From Lachnospiraceae bacterium (GTDB taxonomy: Bacteria; Bacillota_A; Clostridia; Lachnospirales; Lachnospiraceae), in contig VSOD01000302.1 of the NCBI GenBank assembly GCA_009774655.1, positions 1 through 5,432 of the forward strand: a DNA stretch of 5,432 bases. The letters are read 5' to 3'. Below are positions 1 to 5,432 of the stretch, piece by piece. Below the pieces are notes generated by a model, which made no database searches, was not told the origin of the DNA, and was given only the letters and a program-made list of their open reading frames with translations. The number at the start of each line of letters is the position of its first letter. Positions within the stretch are counted from its first letter, which is position 1. A program made the translations under genes and the position numbers.

Positions 1-1923
1 AGCTTGCAGACGAAGATCGCAGAGCGGGATAAAAATAAACTGCTCCTTGCAAATCAGCAGGCGGCCGCAGAAAGGCTGATAAAGCTGTTGTCATCTATTA
101 CTACTCTGCAGAGTAAAAAGGCTGCTACAGACCAAAACAGAGCAACTCAGCAGGCAATCATCGAAAGTAGTGAGGTTATCCTGCGCAGTAGATCAGAGAT
201 TGAGGAGAAAGTTGCAGAGTACAATTCCCAAACGGAAAGAGAAATGCAACTGGCCGGCGAATCCGCGCTGTACTCTTCTAAAAAAACGGAGGCAGAGAGC
301 CTTAGACAGCAGGCAGATGCAGAGCAGAAATCCATTGACAGCATGAAGATCAAAGTATCGCAGAAAGAAATGGAACTGGCGGCGCTGCAACCAACAGCGC
401 AGGATGCGGTTACATGTTCGAATGCTGCAGAGTACGAACAATCCAAGAAACAGCTGGATGAAGCGTATGATTGTGAACGGTCATACAGAGAACTTGAACG
501 TCAGCTTTCTGATGCTCGCATTGAGCGCGCCGAGGTTTGCTCGAAGTATGAGTACAGATTAAAAGAAATGGATCAAAGGCGGGCTGAATACCAAAAGCAG
601 GCTGAACTTCTCGAAAACGTGGAGTGTGTGGATATCGGCAATGCAAAATGCGGATTCCTTGCAACCGCCATTGCAGCTAAGAATGCTCTTGGTGAATATC
701 CGGAACAGATAGCGGTAATGAAAGCAGAGTGCAAAGAAGTTCTTGTTCCATATGACGAGAAAATTTCTTCCCTGCAGGCCCGGCTTGAAAGCATGGAAAA
801 TCCAAATGCCAGAGTAGCGGAACTTCGTCAGAAATGCGCCGAGCTGAGACCGTATCTTGATAAGATGGCAGAACTGAACCAAAGGGAAAGCAAGATTGCC
901 CTAATTAAAGCCGATTTAGATAATCTGCAGTCAAATATACTCGAAGCAGAAAAAAGGCTTGCTACGGTCAAAATAAAAGGCACTGAGGCAGATCAGGAGC
1001 GTGATAAGTATGCAAAATCCTTTGAGGAACATGCATTCGTGAAGAATTCCATCATTATGTTGAAACCCTGGCTTGATAAGGAAAAGCAGCTGGCGGTGGC
1101 AGAGGAAAGAAAGGCTACAGCTGCGGGCCGGTTATTAGAGCTTGTTGGAGAGTTGGAGAATATTGACGTGGAGATTATTGAGAAGCACGCAGAGGCAGAT
1201 AAGGAAATCCTTGCCATGAGCGATATGGAAGAGCTTACCAGCATTGTTGACAGAATGAATGCAGATGTGGATGCGATCAATATGCTGGTAAAGAAAAAAC
1301 AGATGCAGATTGGCGCGCTGCAGCAGCGATCAGAGCAGATCTCTAAACTGAAAAAGGAGATCATGTCGTTACAGGAAAAACAGATGGATTACGCAAAGGA
1401 AACGGCGGACTATGACATATTGAAGACTGCGTTTAGTCAAAGTGGTGTTCCGCATCAGATCATCCGGTCGATCATTCCGAAGCTGACAGCAACATCAAAT
1501 TCTATACTCGGACAGATGACAGGTGGAAAGATGGGAGTGGAATTTCGTTTAGAGAGACTGCAGAAGAATGGAAAGGAGAAAGTGTCCCTTGATATTTTTA
1601 TAGATGAGTATGGAAAATCTGTTTTGCCGTACCTGTCAAAATCGGGTGGTGAGAAAGTCAAATCATCTTTATCTGTTATCCTTGCCCTGGCTGAGATCAA
1701 GTCGTCATCTGCCGGGATCCAATTAGGAATGCTCTTTATAGATGAGCCTCCTTTCTTAGATGGAGATGGGATTCAAGCATATTGTGATGCACTGGAGACG
1801 ATCCAGGGCCGCTATCCAGATTTTAAGATTATGGCGATTACGCATGATCCTACGATGAAGGCAAGATTTCCACAGAATCTTGACGTTGTAAAGACGGATG
1901 AAGGAAGTAAGGTGGTCTTTTAA
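1..1923 (+). CDS. SbcC/Rad50-like AAA ATPase, C-terminal part (5' truncated by window)
   Basis: SMC-like ATPase of the type phages carry near their recombination and replication genes; such proteins usually act on DNA ends, often with a nuclease partner. The frame is open to base 1, so the TTG at 4 is not a convincing start. The N-terminal head with Walker A and Q-loop lies upstream. Most of the visible part is heptad-like, Glu/Lys/Gln-rich coiled coil (about 4-1430). It is broken near 610-700 by a Cys-X7-Cys turn (Cys codons at 625 and 649), where zinc-hook proteins have CxxC. The C-terminal head has the ABC signature SGGE (1642-1653, preceded by LSK), Walker B MLFIDE (1729-1746) with catalytic Glu at 1744, the D-loop-like PPFLDGDG, and a His-switch in AITHDP (His at 1843). 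These motifs make the family call firm. The cellular role is inferred from family and context. Its stop codon lies inside the next gene's ribosome binding site. Confidence 0.88.
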   Translation, partial: SLQTKIAERDKNKLLLANQQAAAERLIKLLSSITTLQSKKAATDQNRATQQAIIESSEVILRSRSEIEEKVAEYNSQTEREMQLAGESALYSSKKTEAESLRQQADAEQKSIDSMKIKVSQKEMELAALQPTAQDAVTCSNAAEYEQSKKQLDEAYDCERSYRELERQLSDARIERAEVCSKYEYRLKEMDQRRAEYQKQAELLENVECVDIGNAKCGFLATAIAAKNALGEYPEQIAVMKAECKEVLVPYDEKISSLQARLESMENPNARVAELRQKCAELRPYLDKMAELNQRESKIALIKADLDNLQSNILEAEKRLATVKIKGTEADQERDKYAKSFEEHAFVKNSIIMLKPWLDKEKQLAVAEERKATAAGRLLELVGELENIDVEIIEKHAEADKEILAMSDMEELTSIVDRMNADVDAINMLVKKKQMQIGALQQRSEQISKLKKEIMSLQEKQMDYAKETADYDILKTAFSQSGVPHQIIRSIIPKLTATSNSILGQMTGGKMGVEFRLERLQKNGKEKVSLDIFIDEYGKSVLPYLSKSGGEKVKSSLSVILALAEIKSSSAGIQLGMLFIDEPPFLDGDGIQAYCDALETIQGRYPDFKIMAITHDPTMKARFPQNLDVVKTDEGSKVVF

Positions 1924-1929
1924 GGAGGT
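1922..1929 (+). promoter_or_regulatory. Strong Shine-Dalgarno of the replisome organizer gene
   Basis: AAGGAGGT sits 6 bases before the ATG at 1936 and overlaps the TAA stop (1921-1923) of the upstream ATPase gene. It is a near-perfect anti-16S match. It fixes the start of the next gene and suggests that ribosomes ending the first gene can reinitiate there. Confidence 0.85.
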
Positions 1930-1935
1930 CGGGAG

Positions 1936-2853
1936 ATGGCAGATAATAAGAAATATTACTATCTAAAACTAAAAGAAGGTTTTTTTGATTCGGAAGATAT
2001 GAAGCTGTTACAGGCCATGAAAGATGGATACATCTACAGCGATATTCTCTTGAAGCTGTATCTGCGGAGCCTCCGGCAAGAAGGCCGCTTGATGTATAGG
2101 GATATTATTCCCTATACACCAGATATGATCGCTACGATCACGAACCATCAGGTTGGAACCGTGGAAAAGGCGATTAAGATTCTGGAGCAGATGGGATTCA
2201 TTGAAATCTTGGATAACGGTGCAATTTATATGACTGACATCCAGAATTTTATAGGTCAGAGCTCTAGCGAGGGAGACAGAAAAAGAAAATATCGAAGTGC
2301 GATAAATGCAGAAAAGTCAAGGCTTTTAGTTGATAACAGTGAGACATTTGTCGGGACAGATAGTGGACAGATGGCCGGACAAATGTCCGACATTCGTCCA
2401 CCAGAGATTAGAGATAAGAGTATAGAGAATAGAGATAAAAAGAATATAAATACTTTTGCTCAGAGTTCTGTAAAGCAGACCTCAGAGCCGGAGGCAGATG
2501 TTGAATCGCTTATCCTCAACGACGGGTCGGAATGGAGACCAACAGAAGCATTATTTGCAGAATACGTAAGACTTTACCCAAATGTGGATGTAAAGCAACA
2601 GTTCAACGAGATGCGAGGGTGGTGTTTATCGAACCCGCATAAGAGAAAGACGAGGAGGGGGATTACGCGATTTGTGAATTCGTGGCTTGCAAGAGAGCAG
2701 GACAAGGGGTATCGAGCGACAGGCAATACAGCAAATTATGCAGCCAAAAGTGCAGATGTAGAAAAAAGCAGATATGACCGGACATTATTTGAGCGGCTTG
2801 AGAATGAAAACCGGAGCGATAGAGGAAAGGATGGAGATTGTCGCAATGGATGA
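1936..2853 (+). CDS. Phage replisome organizer (replication initiator)
   Basis: Initiator of phage DNA replication: it should bind the phage origin and recruit the helicase loader and helicase. Residues 1 to about 120 match the N-terminal domain of Firmicutes phage replisome organizers: a KKYYYLKLKEGFF opening, then a winged-helix-like stretch (DMIATITNHQVGTVEKAIK) and a strand-rich end (GFIEILDNGAIYMTD). Residues about 125-185 are a charged, low-complexity linker whose DNA carries the repeat clusters described separately. Residues 192-258 (LILNDGSEW to AREQDKG) form a second conserved block often seen at the C-terminus of phage initiator and DnaD-like proteins. It contains the LYPNVDV and MRGWCLSNP stretches and an RRGITRFVNSWL helix, and may contact DNA or the loader (inference). 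The length, 305 residues, is usual. The start is set by the strong ribosome binding site. The 3' end overlaps the loader gene, which supports a joint function. Confidence 0.9.
   Translation: MADNKKYYYLKLKEGFFDSEDMKLLQAMKDGYIYSDILLKLYLRSLRQEGRLMYRDIIPYTPDMIATITNHQVGTVEKAIKILEQMGFIEILDNGAIYMTDIQNFIGQSSSEGDRKRKYRSAINAEKSRLLVDNSETFVGTDSGQMAGQMSDIRPPEIRDKSIENRDKKNINTFAQSSVKQTSEPEADVESLILNDGSEWRPTEALFAEYVRLYPNVDVKQQFNEMRGWCLSNPHKRKTRRGITRFVNSWLAREQDKGYRATGNTANYAAKSADVEKSRYDRTLFERLENENRSDRGKDGDCRNG
2343..2399. repeat. Iteron-like cluster of GGACARAT motifs in both orientations
   Basis: Direct copies GGACAGAT (2354-2361), GGACAGAT (2365-2372) and GGACAAAT (2377-2384) are spaced 11 and 12 bases apart, about one helical turn. 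Inverted copies lie at both flanks: GACATTTGTC at 2343-2352 is the exact reverse complement of 2378-2387, and GACATTCGTCC lies at 2389-2399. The arms GGACAAATGTC (2377-2387) and GACATTCGTCC (2389-2399) form an 11-bp inverted repeat with one mismatch around a single C. The 11/12 spacing is not a multiple of three, so a simple peptide repeat does not explain it. The cluster lies in the linker-coding part of the initiator gene and is best read as initiator binding sites. Confidence 0.7.
2404..2438 (+). repeat. Five tandem AT-rich heptamers
   Basis: Five consecutive 7-base units can be read: GAGATTA, GAGATAA, GAGTATA, GAGAATA, GAGATAA. They are followed by the degenerate AAAGAAT and a run of A/T (2446-2457). 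From 2404 to 2457 only about 12 of 54 bases are G or C, well below the surrounding gene. A period of seven does not follow the codon frame; at protein level it gives only a loose 7-residue echo (EIRDKSI / ENRDKKN). It lies directly beside the iteron-like cluster, the expected place for a DNA unwinding element. Confidence 0.7.
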
Positions 2854-3601
2854 ACTTACGGCAATGATGAACAGGATCAGGAAGGAGCATTCGAGAAGCG
2901 ACTGTAGAGAAGAGCATGAATGCACAAAATGTAATGATATCGGATTTGTCGTGAGTGTTGATGAGAATGGACGTGAATTTGCATGCAGATGTGACTGCTA
3001 TGAAATGCGAAGGACAAGAGAACTTCTGCAGCAGAGTGGCATATCTGAGGAATTCTGTGGAAAGTCTTTTGATAATTTTGATACAGGGAATATACAGCAA
3101 CTGGACAATGCAAAATCTAAGGCCAGGCAGTATGTCACTGATTTCATGAGATTTGAACATGAAAAAAGGAATTCTATTTTGTTTTCCGGCCAGGTTGGTG
3201 CAGGAAAAACGCATCTGGGGATGGCTGTCTGCAATGAATTGCTAAATACACATATGGTCGGCGTCGTTTATATGTCATACAGAAATGTGATCACAGAGAT
3301 TAAGCAGACGGTAATGGACAAAGAGAATTATTACGCGGCAATAGGGAGATTTTGCAATGCAAGGTTATTATACATAGACGACCTGCTCAAAGGACGTTCA
3401 ACAGAAGCAGATTTAAATATCCTTTATGAGCTTGTGAACTATCGCTATATGCATAATAAGCCAATGGTCATATCTACGGAGAAGACGCCGGAAGCACTGA
3501 TCGGATTTGATGAAGCGGTTGGAAGCAGGATCCTTGAAATGTGCAGAGGAAATATCGTGATATTACGTGGGCAAGAGCTGAACTACAGGCTGTATTCGTA
3601 G
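2846..3601 (+). CDS. DnaC/DnaI-like helicase loader ATPase
   Basis: AAA+ ATPase that loads the replicative DnaB-type helicase at the phage origin, acting with the initiator encoded just upstream. Numbered from the ATG at 2846 (251 residues), the N-terminus has a zinc-ribbon-like set Cys26-x2-Cys29 and Cys47-x-Cys49, with Cys51 beside it. Walker A is GQVGAGKTH (115-123, Lys121), Walker B LLYIDD (Asp178/Asp179), sensor 1 is in VISTE (208-212), and the box VII arginine is in GSRI (Arg228). Size and motif order are typical. The start is uncertain. ATG 2846 has GGAG at 2833-2836 with 9-base spacing. ATG 2831 is in frame, with GAGG 5 bases upstream, and would add five residues. The farther upstream ATG at 2774 is unlikely because it lies deep in the initiator gene. 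The gene overlaps the initiator stop by 8 bases (ATGGATGA), implying translational coupling. No helicase gene is visible in the window. Confidence 0.9.
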   Translation: MDELTAMMNRIRKEHSRSDCREEHECTKCNDIGFVVSVDENGREFACRCDCYEMRRTRELLQQSGISEEFCGKSFDNFDTGNIQQLDNAKSKARQYVTDFMRFEHEKRNSILFSGQVGAGKTHLGMAVCNELLNTHMVGVVYMSYRNVITEIKQTVMDKENYYAAIGRFCNARLLYIDDLLKGRSTEADLNILYELVNYRYMHNKPMVISTEKTPEALIGFDEAVGSRILEMCRGNIVILRGQELNYRLYS

Positions 3602-3607
3602 GAAGGA
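3600..3607 (+). promoter_or_regulatory. Ribosome binding site that decides the methylase start
   Basis: AGGAAGGA overlaps the TAG stop of the loader gene. It lies 6 bases before the ATG at 3614 but directly abuts the ATG at 3608, so 3614 is the better start for the methylase-like gene. Confidence 0.65.
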
Positions 3608-3613
3608 ATGAGG

Positions 3614-4453
3614 ATGAAAAGGAAATCAGAGCAGATAAAGGGAACTGAAAAGGAATTTATGGATGTATTTAGCCGATTCTGTTATTCAAGGAGTTCCTGG
3701 CAGGTGTGGGCTGATTTGATGAGTGCTATAGCATGCTCAATAAGCAATGCGACAGATCGGACACCAGAACATTTTCAGGCAAGGGAAAGGGAATATTCTG
3801 AGTGCATAAAAAGGCTTGGATCAGTGGAAACGGCAGCAGAGATTCTCCATATCATCGTTATGGCTCTGGAAAATGAGCCGGAGCAGGATTTTCTCGGAAA
3901 AATGTATATGAACCTAAACTTGGGCAATCACTGGAAAGGCCAATTTTTCACGCCATACGAGGTATGCAAAATGATGTCACAGATGACTATTGGAAATGTT
4001 GACAGGCAGATTGAGGAACAGGGATACATATCCATTTGCGATCCGGCCTGCGGAGCCGGGGCGACACTGATAGCGGCGGCAAACACTTTAAAAAAATCTA
4101 AATATAATTTTCAGAATCATGTGATATTTGCAGGGCAGGACGTGGATCGGGTTGTGGCTCAAATGTGCTATATCCAGCTTTCCCTACTTGGATGCGCTGG
4201 TTATATCTGCGTAGGGAATACGATTACCAATCCTTTGACCGGCCAGGCATTATTCCCCAGGGAAAACGAGGGGCAGGAAATATGGTATATGCCAATGTTT
4301 CATTCGGACATATGGCAATGGCGAAAGATATTTCATTCGTTGGGAAGTATGAGTGGAACCGTAACCACCGAAAAAACAGTGGAAAAAGAGCACTTTTATA
4401 TTTTTTTCGATTTTGAAGAAGAGGAGGCGCAGTATGGAGAGCAACGGATTTGA
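3614..4453 (+). CDS. N6-adenine DNA methylase-like protein lacking a visible NPPY motif
   Basis: SAM-binding protein related to the HsdM / N6-adenine methylase family as carried by Clostridia phages and mobile elements. Numbered from ATG 3614 (279 residues), it has an N-terminal helical region with a SWQVWADLMSAIACSISNA helix, then the family hallmark GQFFTPYEV (109-117). SAM-binding motif I follows as DPACGAG (143-149), then GQDVD (174-178), which carries the acidic motif II-like position. The HsdM-like stretch GNTITNPLTG (201-210) is present, but the catalytic motif IV (N/D-P-P-Y/F) that should follow is not found; NPLT is the nearest match. The remaining 70 residues hold an aromatic block (IWYMPMFHSDIWQWR) and an acidic end. 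There is no specificity subunit or restriction enzyme beside it. It may be an atypical or inactive methylase, a SAM-binding regulator, or use another catalytic site; activity cannot be judged from sequence. The 3' end overlaps the next gene by 20 bases. Confidence 0.78.
   Translation: MKRKSEQIKGTEKEFMDVFSRFCYSRSSWQVWADLMSAIACSISNATDRTPEHFQAREREYSECIKRLGSVETAAEILHIIVMALENEPEQDFLGKMYMNLNLGNHWKGQFFTPYEVCKMMSQMTIGNVDRQIEEQGYISICDPACGAGATLIAAANTLKKSKYNFQNHVIFAGQDVDRVVAQMCYIQLSLLGCAGYICVGNTITNPLTGQALFPRENEGQEIWYMPMFHSDIWQWRKIFHSLGSMSGTVTTEKTVEKEHFYIFFDFEEEEAQYGEQRI
4421..4427 (+). promoter_or_regulatory. Shine-Dalgarno of the PcfK-like gene, inside the methylase gene
   Basis: GAGGAGG lies 6 bases before the ATG at 4434, within the acidic C-terminal codons of the upstream methylase-like gene. 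It is a strong site. It supports the start of a gene that has no stop codon inside the window. Confidence 0.8.
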
Positions 4454-5432
4454 AGGAACCTTGTCGGAAGAGAGTAAAAAAGCTCTGCAGTCGAAAACAT
4501 GGAAGAAGATCGGGGATTGCATGAAAGAGAAGAGTAAGGTCAAGCATTTCACGGCTGAAAATACAACAGAGAGTGCCTATGGATGGGAGTGGGCACAGGT
4601 TGTAAAAGAGTATCTGAGAAGCGGATATAATGCTGAGAATAACAGTACCGATATTATCGTGATGGGCAAGACATATAAGACGTTGAGACGCTTGGAAGTA
4701 ACGGTCTTTTATGATTCTGACGGGGATACTCTCTTTGATGTGACAAATGAGAGGCTCGAAAAGGAATATGAATGGTTGATGAACAGTGGCGTCGTGGATG
4801 CGGCGGGGAATACGGACACCGGGGAAGAAAAAAGTGTAGATGAGAAATGCGATTTGATTGTGGAACAGGCGGAGGAAGATAAGCCAGGCGGTACATCTGA
4901 GGTAATCGAAGAAAATACAGAAAGTGAGCAGGAGACTCCTGAACTGGAGGAAAGCAAAAACACCAGCAAACAGGACAGCATACCGGTAAAGCAGCGGGCA
5001 GAGGAAAAGCTGAAAAAGGAACTGGCAGACGCTAAAGATAAATCTTTTGCGGATCCTATTATCGGGTATCTTCTGGAGCGGTGCCGGGAGGATGAAGGGC
5101 TGGCAGAGGATGTAGTGCAGGAGCATAAGACGTGGCAGAAATGCTTTGATTATATCTATAATCAGGCCAGGAAGCAGACAAAGGGGAACTGCGCCGTCGT
5201 CCGTTATGATGTGGTATATGAATGGGCTGAGGACTATTTCCATAAAGACGATAAGGAAGAAGAGAAAAAAGCAAAAAAGGTAGCAGAGGATAAGGCAAAG
5301 AGAGAGAAATCTGCAACAGAAAGAAAAGTGGCCAAAGGGAAAGGAAATACCGATAGGACTGAAAAGATTTCTGCTCCTCCTAAATCGGAAACACCTAAAG
5401 TACCGCCAAAGCCCAAGAAAAACAGAAAAGAA
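4434..5432 (+). CDS. PcfK-like / AcrIIA9-family domain protein with extra N-terminal region (3' truncated by window)
   Basis: The frame is open from ATG 4434 for 333 codons with no stop before the window ends, so the gene is partial. Four parts are visible. Residues 1 to about 120 look folded (WKKIGDCMKEKSKVKHF, YGWEWAQVVKEYLRSGY, TLRRLEVTVFYDSDGDTLFDV) but I recognise no family. Residues about 120-190 are an acidic, probably disordered linker. Residues about 190-275 resemble the PcfK family: FADPIIGYLLERCREDE, then HKTWQKCFDYIYNQARKQ, then VVYEWAEDYFHKDD. Residues 276-333 are a Lys/Glu- then Pro/Lys-rich tail. PcfK is named from the enterococcal conjugative plasmid pCF10. From memory, the Cas9 inhibitor AcrIIA9 is assigned to this same family, so Cas9 inhibition is possible but unproven; a DNA-metabolism role is equally open. 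The strong ribosome binding site and 20-base overlap with the methylase-like gene place it in the same operon. Confidence 0.8.
   Translation, partial: MESNGFEGTLSEESKKALQSKTWKKIGDCMKEKSKVKHFTAENTTESAYGWEWAQVVKEYLRSGYNAENNSTDIIVMGKTYKTLRRLEVTVFYDSDGDTLFDVTNERLEKEYEWLMNSGVVDAAGNTDTGEEKSVDEKCDLIVEQAEEDKPGGTSEVIEENTESEQETPELEESKNTSKQDSIPVKQRAEEKLKKELADAKDKSFADPIIGYLLERCREDEGLAEDVVQEHKTWQKCFDYIYNQARKQTKGNCAVVRYDVVYEWAEDYFHKDDKEEEKKAKKVAEDKAKREKSATERKVAKGKGNTDRTEKISAPPKSETPKVPPKPKKNRKE

Larger units (their letters stand above)
2343..2457. other. Candidate phage replication origin inside the initiator gene
   Basis: A block of iteron-like sites (2343-2399) followed at once by an AT-rich repeated segment (2404-2457) lies within the linker-coding middle of the replisome organizer gene. 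In lambda the O-protein iterons and the adjacent AT-rich region sit inside gene O, and several Gram-positive phages also have origins in or near the initiator gene. The arrangement is seen directly; its function as an origin is inference. Confidence 0.55.

Noticed and set aside
4..6. TTG at base 4 as the start of the SbcC-like gene
   Set aside because: The frame is open to base 1, no ribosome binding site can be seen, and the protein would lack the Walker A half of its ATPase head. The gene is cut by the window edge instead.
102..115. Perfect 14-bp palindrome TACTCTGCAGAGTA
   Set aside because: It is a single copy inside coiled-coil coding sequence where CTGCAG is common because of Leu-Gln codons. 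No partner site or context suggests a regulatory role.
2663..3214. Antisense open frame of 183 codons opposite the initiator 3' end and loader gene
   Set aside because: It runs opposite conserved loader motifs (zinc-ribbon cysteines, Walker A), and its Cys/Phe/His-rich composition is typical of a reverse-strand shadow.
4165..4416. Overlapping + strand frame of 83 codons inside the methylase-like gene
   Set aside because: It is entirely within the conserved frame, has no clear ribosome binding site and no recognisable product. I also considered whether it holds a frameshifted NPPF motif and saw none in its translation.
4224..5243. Long antisense open frame of 339 codons opposite the methylase-like and PcfK-like genes
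   Set aside because: It lies opposite two well-supported coding genes, its product is a Leu/Ile/Phe/Pro-rich shadow of purine-rich sense codons, and I see no convincing ribosome binding site or recognisable family.
5259..5432. Lys/Glu/Pro-rich tail as a frameshift or spurious extension of the PcfK-like gene
   Set aside because: Basic low-complexity tails after a PcfK-like domain are plausible and the frame stays open with the same codon style, so I treat it as a genuine tail of unknown end.

Overview
The window is a tightly packed, single-strand block of five genes, all on the + strand. It looks like the DNA replication and early region of a temperate phage or prophage of a Gram-positive host. 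The strong AGGAGG-type ribosome binding sites, purine-rich coding strand, moderate G+C and the protein families point to Clostridia, probably a gut Lachnospiraceae-type host; that host guess is inference. A conjugative element is less likely, but the PcfK-like domain of the last gene also occurs on such elements. Both ends are cut: the first gene has lost its 5' part and the last gene runs off the 3' end.

Layout: (1) 1-1923, the C-terminal 640 residues of an SbcC/Rad50-like AAA ATPase: long coiled coil with a CX7C hook-like turn, then the signature, Walker B and His-switch half of the ATPase head. (2) 1936-2853, a phage replisome organizer (initiator) with its typical N-terminal domain. (3) 2846-3601, a DnaC/DnaI-type helicase loader with a zinc-binding N-terminus and an AAA+ domain. 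(4) 3614-4453, a short N6-adenine methylase-like protein that keeps motif I (DPACGAG) but shows no NPPY/NPPF catalytic motif. (5) 4434-5432+, a protein with an unrecognised N-terminal region joined through an acidic linker to a PcfK-like domain, the fold family to which the anti-Cas9 protein AcrIIA9 is assigned.

The genes are spaced by 12 bases or less or overlap, with no terminator between them, so they are almost certainly one transcript. The logic is that the initiator binds the origin, the loader delivers a replicative helicase (none is encoded here, so host or elsewhere), the SbcC-like ATPase handles DNA ends or recombination, and the last two genes may modify DNA or counter host defence.

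The most interesting non-coding signal lies inside the initiator gene. At 2343-2399 there are five copies of a GGACARAT-like motif in both orientations, including an 11-bp inverted repeat with one mismatch. Five tandem AT-rich heptamers (GAGATAA-like) follow at once at 2404-2438, then an A/T-rich run. Iterons next to an AT-rich segment inside an initiator gene are the architecture of the lambda origin in gene O, so this is a good candidate phage replication origin.
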